DNA of 64,000 nucleotides from Cryobacterium tagatosivorans (GCF_004402215.1 NZ_SOEZ01000063.1:1-64000); one strand, 5' to 3'. Shown: positions 1 through 7,570, counted from the stretch's first letter. The notes: generated by a model not told the origin, from the sequence alone. Translations and numbers: made by a program.

Positions 1-46
1 CAATCCGAGTCCACTGGTCATCGGTCAGCAGAGCAGTACGCGACAT
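1..46 (-). mobile_element. IS5-type transposase, 5' end only (cut by window edge)
   Basis: The minus strand from 46 reads MSRTALLTDDQWTRI, which resembles the N-terminus of IS5-family DDE transposases (typically M-S-R-x-x-L-x-D-x-Q-W). A ribosome site GGGAGG lies 8 bases before the ATG. Only the first 15 codons are in the window, so intactness cannot be judged. The element's terminal end appears to lie at about 85-93, next to the DUF1684 gene. Confidence 0.6.
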
Positions 47-93
47 TCCTCCAGCCTCCCAAACGAATCACGATTCGATTAGGAGACACGCCC
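47..93 (-). repeat. Probable terminal inverted repeat and leader of the IS5-type element
   Basis: Read on the minus strand from 93 the sequence begins GGGCGTGTCTCCTAA, the style of end seen in IS5/IS427-group elements. It is bordered by CTAG (92-96 on the + strand reads ccta-g), a typical IS427-group target in which TA is duplicated. The partner end lies outside the window, so the terminal repeat cannot be confirmed by pairing. Confidence 0.45.
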
Positions 94-731
94 TAGTCCG
101 GGTGCGGGTGGTACAGCTCGCCGACGGGCACCTCGACGGGCACGATGTTGCCGGCCTGGGGAAGCGGGCAGGCCCACATCGGGTCGAAGGCGCAGGACGG
201 GTTGTAGGCGAAGTTGAAGTCGAGGATGAGGGTGTCGTCGTCCATGCCCGGGCCGAGGTCGGCGCCCTTGACGGTGTCGAGCAGGTAGCGCCCGCCGCCG
301 TAGGTCCCGCCGGGCTTGCCGGCCAGGGCGTCCTTGAGCGGCAGGAACAGGCCGCCCGCGTAGCTGGCGAGGCGCCACACGTCGAGCACTCCGATGTAGG
401 GCAGCCGCACCGTGCCGACGAGGTCGAACGGGACCGTGCCGTCGGTTCCGGTTTCGACGACCATGCGCAGCGGCTCCTCGGTCCGGTGCACCTCGGCCTC
501 GAATCGCCAGTCGGGGTCGTAGGCGGCGATGGGCAGTCCGGTGAACGCGGCGCGGTCATCCGGCAGCAACGGCGACGACGGATGCCCGGCGAAGAGCTCG
601 TCGCGGCCGGAGCGCCAGAGCTCGTGGCCCGCGGCCGGGCTACGCGCGCTGAGCTGGCGCACCCCGGCGTACAGGCCGAAGACCCGCCGGCGCCAGTCGA
701 CGAGCTGCAGGGCTCCCAGTGAAGAACTCAT
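93..731 (-). CDS. DUF1684 family protein
   Basis: A 212-residue protein with hallmarks of DUF1684: a WRFEAEVHR segment, a central P-F-D-L-V-G-T-V-R-L-P-Y-I-G strand, a GGGRYLLDTVKGAD segment, and the C-terminal FNFAYNPSCAFD...CPLP stretch. The biochemical role of the family is not established. The ATG starts 4 bp after the stop of the upstream SRPBCC gene, so the two are probably co-transcribed. The TAG stop is made at the junction with the IS5-type end: TA from the target site plus the first G of the element. The native last few residues may therefore have been replaced, although the family's conserved C-terminal block is complete. Confidence 0.8.
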   Translation of the reverse strand: MSSSLGALQLVDWRRRVFGLYAGVRQLSARSPAAGHELWRSGRDELFAGHPSSPLLPDDRAAFTGLPIAAYDPDWRFEAEVHRTEEPLRMVVETGTDGTVPFDLVGTVRLPYIGVLDVWRLASYAGGLFLPLKDALAGKPGGTYGGGRYLLDTVKGADLGPGMDDDTLILDFNFAYNPSCAFDPMWACPLPQAGNIVPVEVPVGELYHPHPD

Positions 732-735
732 CTCG

Positions 736-1242
736 TCAGGCTAGCGGGATGTCGGCGCCGAGGTCGTGCCGCCAGGTGGGGGCCAGCTGCTTGAGCCGCA
801 GGGCCCGCCACTGCCAGAACGCCCAGAACGCGGGCCAGAGCGCAAGGGTCGCCGGACCGGCGCGGAAGATCAGCTGGTCGCGGTAGAGCGTCTTGCCGGT
901 GCCGGCCGGGTCGGGGGCGATCGCCATCTGGTGGTCCCAGAGGGTGACGGCGGCCAGGGACCCGGAGACGCCCCGGCCGGTGTCGCGCAGGATGCGCACG
1001 CCGTCGGGCCGGGTCGTGGCCAGGGCCAGGCGGATGACCTGTTCGCCGAGCGGCACCAGGCCGAGCCCGCGGAGCGCGACGGGGTGCTCGCCCTGCTCCC
1101 AGACCGTGGGAAAGCCCGCGTCGTCCCGCGACTCCATGCTGACGAGGGGCGCACTGACTTCCCGGAAGACCGCGGGGCTTTGGATGGCGCGCCAGGCAGC
1201 ATCCGGGGGGCAGTCGAGGATTTCTTTCAGCAGCACGCGCAT
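736..1242 (-). CDS. SRPBCC/START-like ligand-binding-fold protein
   Basis: 168 residues starting at MRVLLKEILDCPPDAAW. The opening beta strand followed by a helix with the P-x-x-A-A-W pattern is typical of polyketide-cyclase/SRPBCC proteins, which bind hydrophobic ligands in a helix-grip fold. The middle has TLWDHQMAIAP and a C-terminal tryptophan-rich helix (LWPAFWAFWQWR), as in this superfamily. The open frame continues far upstream, but that part overlaps an oppositely oriented gene and has no conserved features, so I chose the ATG at 1242. It precedes DUF1684 by 4 bp. The specific ligand is unknown. Confidence 0.7.
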   Translation of the reverse strand: MRVLLKEILDCPPDAAWRAIQSPAVFREVSAPLVSMESRDDAGFPTVWEQGEHPVALRGLGLVPLGEQVIRLALATTRPDGVRILRDTGRGVSGSLAAVTLWDHQMAIAPDPAGTGKTLYRDQLIFRAGPATLALWPAFWAFWQWRALRLKQLAPTWRHDLGADIPLA

Positions 1243-1284
1243 GCCCCCAGTCTCTGTGCAAGCCGCATGGGATACAACTGGAGC

Positions 1285-1728
1285 GTGGCAATCCGATACT
1301 GGCTGGGCGTCGCGCAGCGCGAAAACGTGCGGCGCGGGGTCGCCATGGGCATCGCGCAGGTCAGCCACGGTGCCCGGCCCGCGCTGGAAAGCATGCGCGA
1401 CTCGGACGGGATCGTCTACTACTCGCCGCGGACCGACTTCGAGGGCGATCCGCTCAAGTGCTTCACCGCGATCGGGTGGGTGGCCGACGACACGGTCTTC
1501 CAGCCCGCCGAGTCCCCGGCCGGCGGCTACCGGCCGTGGCGGCGCCGGGTGGACTACGACCAGGGCGCCGTTGAGGCACCCATCCGACCGCTGCTGCCGC
1601 TGCTCGACCTGACCCGGGGCAATCCGGACTGGGGATATCAGCTCAGGCGCGGCCTGCTCGAGATCTCCCGGCACGATTTCGAGGAGATCCGCCGGCAGAT
1701 GCGGCGCCCCTCGGCCGACGACCGGTAG
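1285..1728 (+). CDS. EVE domain protein (UPF0310)
   Basis: 147 residues: IRYWLGVAQRENV at the start, GIAQVSHG, VYYSPRTDF, and the C-terminal DWGYQLRRGLLEISRHDF block that marks UPF0310/EVE proteins. EVE domains are related to PUA and YTH folds and are thought to read modified bases in nucleic acid; the substrate of this one is unknown. I chose the GTG at 1285 because the family begins right at this strand; an ATG at 1267 in the same frame is possible. It lies divergent to the SRPBCC-DUF1684 pair, with 42 bp between starts, and looks leaderless or nearly so. Confidence 0.8.
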   Translation: MAIRYWLGVAQRENVRRGVAMGIAQVSHGARPALESMRDSDGIVYYSPRTDFEGDPLKCFTAIGWVADDTVFQPAESPAGGYRPWRRRVDYDQGAVEAPIRPLLPLLDLTRGNPDWGYQLRRGLLEISRHDFEEIRRQMRRPSADDR

Positions 1729-1801
1729 CGCCGCTTCATTCGCCGGCGCGGGCCGGCGGATGCGCCGGGCCGGGCTCGGCAGGATCGTTAGACTCGCGAC
1801 T

Positions 1802-3067
1802 ATGACTGGCGAACTGTGGTGGGTACCTTCGGTCATTGTCCTCGGTCTTGTCCTGGCCATCGTCGCGTTCATCGTCGTGGTGGCCCGGCGGCGGCGGCGG
1901 GGGCGTGAGCGGGTCGCTGACGCGGAGGCGGCCGACCTCGCCCGATCGGCATCGATCGGCCTCGTGCGCGCCGATGACCTGATCCAGGCGGCCACCGACG
2001 AGCTGGGATTCGCGATCGCGCAGTTCGGGGAGAACGCGACCCGGGACTTCGCCGCGGCGCTCGCCGTGTCCCGCCGCCAGCTGCGCGACGCCTTCGCCCT
2101 GCAGCAGAAACTCGACGACGCCCTGCCCGAAAGCGCTGCCGAACGGCGGCGCTGGAACGAGCAGATCATCGCGCTCACCGCGGAAGCCACGAACCGGCTC
2201 GACGAGCAGACCCGGGACTTCGACGCCAAGCGCGGCATCGAGCGGGATGCCCCGCAGCGGCTGGACCAGCTGCGCCGGCGCCTCGACCGGGTCGCCGACC
2301 GTCTCGGCAGCGGCGCGGCGAGCCTGGACCGCCTCGGCCACACCTACGCCCCAGCAGCCCTCGCCCCGATCGGCGGCAACGTGGCGAGGGCCAGGGGCGC
2401 CCTCAACCAGGCGCGGTCCGCGGCCGACGCCGTCGCCGCGCGGCTCGAGCACGGGGCGGCCGAGCCGGTGGGGGAACAGATGCGCGAGGCCGAGCACGGC
2501 CTGTTCCTCGCCACCCGACTGCTCGATGCGATCGAAACGGGCGAGGACGAGCTGCACATCGGCCACGCCGGCCTGGTCACCGCTCTCAACGCGGCCGACG
2601 CGGAACTCGCCGAGGCGCGCGCGCTCCGCGACCGGCACGAGGAGGCCGACACGAGCGCCGAGCTCAACCGGGTCATCGCCGAGGCCGACCGGGTGCTCGC
2701 GGAGCTCCGCGATCCGGCCAGGCCGAGCCATCCGTCGGCCGACCTTGCCCGGCTGCGGGAGGCGATGGACGGCCTCGACGTCATGCGCTCTGAGGCGCGT
2801 AACCGCCAGCTGCGCCTGGAGAACGCGCGCACGGCGCTCGGCGGCGCGCTGCTCGCGGCCCGCAGCCAGATCGCGCTCACCCGCGACTTCATCACCGGGA
2901 ACCGCGGCCGGGTGGGAGCGGCCGCCCGCACCCGACTCGCCGAAGCCGAACGGCAGCTCGCGCTCGCCGAGGCCGAGGCCGACCCGGTCAGCGCCCTCGA
3001 CACCGCCCGCCGGGCGATGACCCACGGGACGGACGCCGAGGCCCTCGCCCGCTACGACGCTCGCTGA
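1802..3067 (+). CDS. Membrane-anchored coiled-coil protein related to the C-terminal part of TPM-domain proteins
   Basis: 421 residues. Residues about 7-28 form one membrane helix, followed by an Arg-rich stop ([10 protein letters not shown]), then about 380 residues of charged, Ala-rich helix that should form long coiled coils. The segment LGFAIAQFGENATRDF with the following RRQLRDAFALQQKLDDALPE resembles the region downstream of the TPM domain in actinobacterial TPM proteins, but the TPM domain itself is absent. The downstream cytoplasmic helix could be a scaffold; this is inference. The ATG at 1802 follows TTAGACTCGCGACT, consistent with a leaderless transcript. Upstream in-frame codons to 1760 look non-coding. 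Confidence 0.7.
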   Translation: MTGELWWVPSVIVLGLVLAIVAFIVVVARRRRRGRERVADAEAADLARSASIGLVRADDLIQAATDELGFAIAQFGENATRDFAAALAVSRRQLRDAFALQQKLDDALPESAAERRRWNEQIIALTAEATNRLDEQTRDFDAKRGIERDAPQRLDQLRRRLDRVADRLGSGAASLDRLGHTYAPAALAPIGGNVARARGALNQARSAADAVAARLEHGAAEPVGEQMREAEHGLFLATRLLDAIETGEDELHIGHAGLVTALNAADAELAEARALRDRHEEADTSAELNRVIAEADRVLAELRDPARPSHPSADLARLREAMDGLDVMRSEARNRQLRLENARTALGGALLAARSQIALTRDFITGNRGRVGAAARTRLAEAERQLALAEAEADPVSALDTARRAMTHGTDAEALARYDAR

Positions 3068-3086
3068 GCGGATCCCCGTTCCCCTC

Positions 3087-3152
3087 TTCGTATCTTCGTA
3101 TCTTCCCTTCTTCGTATTTTGCCTTCTTCGTATATCTTCGTATCCGCCCCGC
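3087..3152. repeat. Short direct repeats of TCTTCGTAT
   Basis: The unit TTCGTAT(C/T)TTC recurs five times within about 65 bp just after the coiled-coil gene, in an AT-richer stretch than its surroundings. It looks like slippage-generated or intergenic repeat sequence. No open frame or promoter is evident in it. Confidence 0.6.
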
Positions 3153-3187
3153 TCGCCGCGCCTACTCGCCCAGCCACCGGTTCCGCG

Positions 3188-3277
3188 CACAACTCCTCCA
3201 GAAAATCGGCGCAGCGCGAGTCTGCCCCGGAAATACAAGGAGGTCGCGGCGGCCGCCGCCGATCTGGAGGAGTTGTG
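3188..3277. repeat. Long imperfect palindrome
   Basis: CACAACTCCTCCAGA (3188-3202) and its exact reverse complement (3263-3277) face each other over 60 bp. Pairing extends inward by 6 bp (ATCGGC/GCCGAT) after a 3-base bulge. The centre is GC-rich. It lies between a coiled-coil gene and the ComB-like gene and could act as a terminator or be a remnant of a small mobile palindromic element. Confidence 0.6.
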
Positions 3278-3320
3278 AACGCGCCGAAGCGGCGGGAGCG
3301 GGCGGGGCTAGCCTTGGGGG

Positions 3321-3875
3321 GTGATTGACGTGCAGCCGCAGCAGAAGTACCAGGTCCGGTTCGACTGGGGGCTGGCGGGGTTCCAGGCCCTCGCGGAGCA
3401 GGCGGACGTGGTCATCCTCGCCGACGCGCTGCCGACGACGGATGCCGCCAACGGCTACCCGACACCGCTCGCCGCGCACCAGGTGATCGCCGCGGGGCTG
3501 GGCAATCGCAGCGCCGTGGCCGAGTGGGTGCTCGCCCGCCAGACCGAGAAGGGCGACCGCTTTTCCGTCGCCGTCATCGCCGTGGGGGAGCGGCGCCCGG
3601 ACGGCACACCGCGCGTCGCGGTCGAAGACCTCCTCGTCGCCGGCGCCGTGATCGACGCCCTCACCGGCCTCGGCATCGACCATTGCTCGCCAGAGGCGGC
3701 CGCAGCATCCGCGGCCTTCGTGGGCTTGAAGCGCGCGCTGCGGCACCTCACCAGCGCCTCCGAAACCGGCCAGGCGCTGGCCGCGGCCGGCCGGGACGCC
3801 GAGGTGGCGGCCGCCGGCCTGCTGGACGACTCCCGAACCGTTTTGGGACTCGGGGAATTTACCTTTCCGGCCTGA
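3321..3875 (+). CDS. ComB-like 2-phosphosulfolactate phosphatase family protein
   Basis: 184 residues with the ComB pattern: RFDWGLAGFQALAEQADVV at the start, a central GLGNRSAVAEWV block like the G-S-x-x-N-A-x-A-V-A region of the family, and LLVAGAVIDALTGLGIDHCS near the middle. Characterised ComB proteins hydrolyse 2-phosphosulfolactate in coenzyme M synthesis. Actinobacteria do not make coenzyme M by that route, and no other pathway gene is nearby, so the true substrate is open. It is short compared with many ComB proteins (about 230-240 residues). Start GTG 3321, with another GTG at 3330. The DUF427 gene follows 38 bp downstream. Confidence 0.65.
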   Translation: MIDVQPQQKYQVRFDWGLAGFQALAEQADVVILADALPTTDAANGYPTPLAAHQVIAAGLGNRSAVAEWVLARQTEKGDRFSVAVIAVGERRPDGTPRVAVEDLLVAGAVIDALTGLGIDHCSPEAAAASAAFVGLKRALRHLTSASETGQALAAAGRDAEVAAAGLLDDSRTVLGLGEFTFPA

Positions 3876-3913
3876 CGTTTCGGCAGGGGAAGCCCACCTT
3901 ACGAAGGAGCCCC

Positions 3914-4216
3914 ATGCAGGCAGTCATCAACGGCACCGTCATCGCCGACGCACCCCTGGCCGACCTGATCAAGATCGAGGGGAACTGGTACTTCCCGCCG
4001 GCGAGCGTCAACGCCGACCTGCTCGTCGAAAGCCCCACCCCGTACACCTGCGGGTGGAAGGGCGACTGCCAGTACTTCAGCGTCAAGGACGGCGACACCC
4101 TGCTGCAGGACCGCGCCTTCAGCTACCCGACGCCCTACCCCGCGTCGTTCGACCGCGTCGGCCAGGACTACAGCAACTACGTCGCCTTCTGGAAAGAGGT
4201 CCAGGTCGTCGACTGA
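3914..4216 (+). CDS. DUF427 domain protein
   Basis: 100 residues covering a complete DUF427 domain: a short lead (MQAVINGTVIADAP), GNWYFPPASV, ESPTPYTCGWKGDCQYFSV, then AFSYPTPYPAS and a closing NYVAFWKEVQV. The conserved aromatic and Cys positions of the family (Y-F-P, T-x-C-x-x-K-G) are present. The ribosome site AAGGAG at 3904-3909 supports the ATG at 3914 over the longer open frame. Function of DUF427 is unknown. It probably shares a transcript with the ComB-like gene. Confidence 0.85.
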   Translation: MQAVINGTVIADAPLADLIKIEGNWYFPPASVNADLLVESPTPYTCGWKGDCQYFSVKDGDTLLQDRAFSYPTPYPASFDRVGQDYSNYVAFWKEVQVVD

Positions 4217-4309
4217 GGCGACTGAGGCGACTGGCACGCCTGAGGACGACTGGGCCGTCTGCGACGCCTGAGGGGCGACCGGGCGCGGCCGAGGCCCGGC
4301 CCCGGGCGG
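4217..4309. other. Convergent intergenic spacer with short GACTGAGGC repeats
   Basis: The DUF427 and SprT-like genes converge here. GACTGAGGC-type units are repeated just after the stop codon, and the GC-rich stretch CCGAGGCCCGGCCCCGGGC near 4279-4306 can form short stems. It may serve as a two-way terminator, but there is no clear T-tract. Confidence 0.35.
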
Positions 4310-4801
4310 TCAGCTGGCTGCCGCCGCCGCCCGCCGTCTGGCCGCGGCGGTGATCTCGCGCCGGTCCCAGGTGATCAGGTGGGCGCGGTTGAACCCGCGG
4401 CCGCACAGCCCACAGGCCAGGGCGCGGGTCGGCTGCCGGTACCGGTAGTGCGTGTGCCCGGCCGGGCACGTGCCCACCCAGGGCGCGAGTTCGTCGGCGA
4501 TCTCGCCGTCGTGCGTGCGCTTGCCGTCGTAGCCGAGGTCGAGGGCGACCTTCTTCCACCTCGGCCCGTGCGCGGCGCGGGGGCCGGCCAGCGCGTGCGC
4601 CACCTCGTGCAGCAGGATCTGGTGGATCTCGTCGTCGTCGTACCGGGCCGCGAGGTACCGGGAGACGGTGATGCGGCGGGCGGTGAAGTTGCACAGGCCC
4701 GCGCGCTTCTTGGCGTTGTCGAAGTCGAACACCCACGTGGCGTCGAGGTGCAGGGCGATGAGCGCGTTGGCCCACCGGCGTACCCGGTCGAGGTCTGCCA
4801 T
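4310..4801 (-). CDS. SprT-like zinc metalloprotease domain protein
   Basis: 163 residues. The metal site H-E-V-A-H is at 65-69, followed by HGPRWKKVALDLG, as in SprT/SPRTN-like proteins. The C-terminal part has a zinc-ribbon-like pair of motifs, CPAGH about residue 111 and CGLCGRG about 130. Eukaryotic SPRTN cleaves DNA-protein crosslinks; bacterial SprT roles are not settled. The start ATG overlaps the stop of the upstream dehydrogenase gene as TGATG, implying translational coupling. An Arg/Ala-rich tail closes the protein. Confidence 0.85.
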   Translation of the reverse strand: MADLDRVRRWANALIALHLDATWVFDFDNAKKRAGLCNFTARRITVSRYLAARYDDDEIHQILLHEVAHALAGPRAAHGPRWKKVALDLGYDGKRTHDGEIADELAPWVGTCPAGHTHYRYRQPTRALACGLCGRGFNRAHLITWDRREITAAARRRAAAAAS

Positions 4802-5943
4802 CAGGGCGCCACCTCCACCTGGTACAACCGGTCGTCGCCGGGAGCGGGGGTGCCCCGACCGTCCGTGTTGTTGCTCACAAACCACAGTGTGCCATCCGGA
4901 CCCGGCACGACATCGCGCAGCCGCCCGTAACTGTGCACAAACCAGTCGCCGGCCTCCCCTGAGGAGGGATCGATGCGCCACAGGCGCTCGCCGCGCAGGC
5001 CGGCCATGAAGATGGTGTCGTCCACGATCGCGATCCCGCTCGGGCTGGCCTGGTCCGTCGACCACTGGACCAGGGGATTCACGAACACCTCGTGGTCGCT
5101 CTGCCCCTCGACGATCGGCCAGCCGTAGTTCGCACCGGCGGTGATCAGGTTGAGTTCGTCCCAGGTGCTCTGGCCGAACTCGCTCGCCCAGAGCCGCCCG
5201 CGGGAATCCCAGGCGATCCCCTGCGGATTGCGATGCCCGTAGGAGTAGACGTACGTGCCGAACGGGTTGCCCGCTGGCACCCGGCCGGTCGGCGTCATCC
5301 GCAGGATCTTGCCGCCGAGCGAGTCGAGGTCCTGCGCGTTCGCGCCGTTGCCGGCGTCCCCGGCCGTCGCGTAGAGCAGACCGTCCGGGCCGAACGCGAT
5401 CCGGCCGCCGTTGTGATTCCCGGCCCTCGGGATGCCGTCGAGGACGGGCTCGGGCGCGCCCAGGGTGCGCTGTCCGGCGGGGCCGCCCAGCGGCATCCGC
5501 ACGATGCGGTTGTCGACGTCGGCCGTGAAATAGGCATAGACCCAGCCGGTTCCGCCGGGGGCCGCGGTGTCCGGGAGGAACGCCAGGCCGAGCAGCCCGC
5601 CCTCGCCGCCCGGCCGCGCATCGGCGACGACGCCGGCCTGCCGCAGGCTGCCGTCGCCCCGCAGTTCCCGGATGAGCGTCGTGTCGCGTTCGCTGATCAG
5701 GGTGCCGCCGCCCGGAATGCGCAGGATCGACCACGGTGCGGCCAGGCCAGAGGCGATGACGACGGGGTCGCCCACCGGGTGCACCGGTCGAGGCACGGCT
5801 CCGGGCGACGGGCTCGCGGACGAGACCTCCCGGGCCGGCGTCGCCGTCGAGGCGGACGGGGCGGGCGCGCCCGCCGTGCAGCCGGACAGCGCGACGAGCA
5901 CGCTTGCTGCCAGCGCAGCCCGTGTCACAGCCCCCGCCCGCAT
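4801..5943 (-). CDS. PQQ-dependent sugar (sorbosone/glucose-type) dehydrogenase lipoprotein
   Basis: 380 residues. Lipoprotein signal with lipobox L-S-G-C, Cys at 22, followed by a Ser/Ala/Pro linker, so it should be anchored on the outer face of the membrane. The rest is the beta-propeller of the soluble glucose/sorbosone dehydrogenase family: GGLLGLAFLPD, HNGGRIAFGPDG, NPFGTYVYSYGHRNPQG, and LWASEFGQ. These enzymes oxidise aldoses with PQQ, although many members have unproven substrates. I chose ATG 5943 because GAGGTGG lies 9 bases upstream; an ATG 18 bases earlier lacks a site. It overlaps the SprT-like gene by one base. Confidence 0.85.
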   Translation of the reverse strand: MRAGAVTRAALAASVLVALSGCTAGAPAPSASTATPAREVSSASPSPGAVPRPVHPVGDPVVIASGLAAPWSILRIPGGGTLISERDTTLIRELRGDGSLRQAGVVADARPGGEGGLLGLAFLPDTAAPGGTGWVYAYFTADVDNRIVRMPLGGPAGQRTLGAPEPVLDGIPRAGNHNGGRIAFGPDGLLYATAGDAGNGANAQDLDSLGGKILRMTPTGRVPAGNPFGTYVYSYGHRNPQGIAWDSRGRLWASEFGQSTWDELNLITAGANYGWPIVEGQSDHEVFVNPLVQWSTDQASPSGIAIVDDTIFMAGLRGERLWRIDPSSGEAGDWFVHSYGRLRDVVPGPDGTLWFVSNNTDGRGTPAPGDDRLYQVEVAP

Positions 5944-6067
5944 ATTCACGTTCCACCTCATCGACGTCGCAGGCCAACCCCTGCTGGTCACAGCATGCCG
6001 CAGAACGGCGCGAGCGGCGAGGTGCGGCGCGTGCGGCGAGGTCCGCGATAGCCCGCGCAGCGCGGGG

Positions 6068-6595
6068 TCAGCGCGCCTGGTCCCGCTCGGCGATGAACGA
6101 CTCGACCACGGCGACCGCGATGAGCGAGCTCTCGAGCTGGTCGGTCGGGGCGCCGGCCTTCTCGCGCAGGAAGACCGCGGCGGTGAAGTCGGTCAGCGCG
6201 TCCTCGAGGTTGCCCTGGTCGAAGTGCACCTTGCCGCGGTGCTGGCGGGCGAAGGCGGCAACGTGCGTCCAGTCGTGCGTTTCGGCATCCGCCACGCAGT
6301 GCGTCAGCTCGTAGGCGGCATCGTCGAGCTTGCCCTGCGCCTGCAGCACCTGGGCGCGACGGATGCGACAGGCGGTGAGTTGTTCCCGGGACCCGGTGAA
6401 CCGGGCCTGGCGGGTGGCCTCGTTGGCGAGATCCCAGGCCTCGTCGAGGCGGCCGAGGAGGCGCAGCAGCGCGGCCTTCTCGTTCAGCGCGGACAGGCTG
6501 CGCAGCGCGCCGAGTTCGTCGAGGCGCTCCGCCGCGGCGCGGAGGTCGACCTTTTCGCGCAGGGTGACTGCGTCGTAACCGATGATGATGCTCAG
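6068..6595 (-). CDS. Tetratricopeptide-repeat protein (start uncertain)
   Basis: About 175 residues of paired helices typical of TPR proteins: LREKVDLRAAAERLDELG, NEKAALLRLLGRLDEAWDLANEA, RRAQVLQAQGKLDDAAYEL, and FARQHRGKVHFDQGNLEDAL, with the Gly/Ala/Asp spacing of TPR motifs. It likely acts as a protein-protein adaptor; the partner is unknown. Only a GTG far inside the gene (at 6349) would be an ordinary start, and that would remove half of the repeats. The frame stays open past 6650 without ATG, GTG or TTG at a sensible place. CTG at 6595 has AGGA 7 bases before it and is my working choice; ATC codons at 6587-6589 are another possibility. Confidence 0.6.
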   Translation of the reverse strand: MSIIIGYDAVTLREKVDLRAAAERLDELGALRSLSALNEKAALLRLLGRLDEAWDLANEATRQARFTGSREQLTACRIRRAQVLQAQGKLDDAAYELTHCVADAETHDWTHVAAFARQHRGKVHFDQGNLEDALTDFTAAVFLREKAGAPTDQLESSLIAVAVVESFIAERDQAR

Positions 6596-6697
6596 GGTGT
6601 TGTCCTGTAGGCGAAGGCGGCGCGTGCCGCGTACGGGGGGTGGTCCTTCCAGAGTAACCCGGGCGCCGGGGCCTGCGCCCCGGCCCCGCCGCGCGCC

Positions 6698-7570
6698 TCA
6701 GTTGCCGATCTGGAAGACGGTCCGGCCGGGGAGCGGCGACGGCGTGGCCGTGGCATCCGTCGACACCGACGCGGCGGCCATGAACTGCTTCAGCTCGGCG
6801 CCCTGGATGACCTTCGCCGGGTGCGGCCCGCCGGCGAGCAGCCGCTGCACCCAGTCGAGGTCGATCGGCGTGTGCGCGGCCACGAACACGATGTTGCCGA
6901 AGCGGCGCCCCTTGAGCACCTGCGTCTCGGCCAGCCCGATCACGTGCGGGAACACGGCGGAGAGCGTCGCCGCCTGGCCGCGGGCGAAGGCCAGGCCGGG
7001 GCCGTCGGCCACGTTCACCGTGAGCACTCCGCGCGGGCTCAGCAGCGGCGCGGTCAGCTCGTAGAACTCGCGGCTGGTCACGTGGGCCGGCGTGCGCGCT
7101 CCGGAGAAGATGTCGACGACGACGAGGTCGACCGCCCCGCGGAGCCCCGCGGGCAGTTTGCCGAGCACCTCCCGGGCATCCCCGTGCCGCACCCGCAGCT
7201 GGGCGCGCTTGTCCCAGGGCAGCCAGGCGCGCACCAGGTCGATCAGGTCGCTCTCGAGTTCGACCACCTGCTGGCGGGAACCGGGCCGGGTCGCCTCGAC
7301 GTACCGGGGGAGGGTCAGCGCGCCGCCGCCGAGGTGCACAGCGGTGATCGGCTCGCCGGGTTCGCCGAGCAGGTCGATCACGTGGCCGATGCGTTGCACG
7401 TATTCAAAGAAGAGCTCGTCGGGATGCTCGACGTTCACGTGCGACTGCGGGGTGCCGTCGACGATCAGCTGGAAGCTGCCCGGCGTGAAGCGGTCGGGTT
7501 CGATGACGGCCACGTGCCCGCTCAGCTTCAACGTGACCGACGGATGCTGCTGCTGCTCGCCCCTGCTCAT
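6698..7570 (-). CDS. Spermidine-synthase-like methyltransferase-fold protein
   Basis: 290 residues with a Rossmann-like SpeE fold: PQSHVNVEHPDELFFEYV, HLGGGALTLPRYVEATRPG (the nucleotide-binding Gly loop), VVELESDLIDLVR (acidic end of strand 2), RVRHGDAREVL, and VDLVVVDIFSG. These correspond to the SpeE motifs GGGxG, acidic and D-A-R/E. Actinobacterial members of this group are often annotated as spermidine synthase without proof of activity, and polyamine aminopropyl transfer is not assured here. It is monocistronic with a palindromic repeat just upstream. Confidence 0.75.
   Translation of the reverse strand: MSRGEQQQHPSVTLKLSGHVAVIEPDRFTPGSFQLIVDGTPQSHVNVEHPDELFFEYVQRIGHVIDLLGEPGEPITAVHLGGGALTLPRYVEATRPGSRQQVVELESDLIDLVRAWLPWDKRAQLRVRHGDAREVLGKLPAGLRGAVDLVVVDIFSGARTPAHVTSREFYELTAPLLSPRGVLTVNVADGPGLAFARGQAATLSAVFPHVIGLAETQVLKGRRFGNIVFVAAHTPIDLDWVQRLLAGGPHPAKVIQGAELKQFMAAASVSTDATATPSPLPGRTVFQIGN

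Noticed and set aside
736-2343. A 535-codon minus frame extending the SRPBCC gene upstream
   Set aside because: The extra part is antisense to the EVE and coiled-coil genes; the conserved protein begins at 1242.
3524-3913. N-terminal extension of the DUF427 protein in the same frame
   Set aside because: It is an out-of-frame reading of the ComB-like gene; AAGGAG and ATG 3914 mark the true start.
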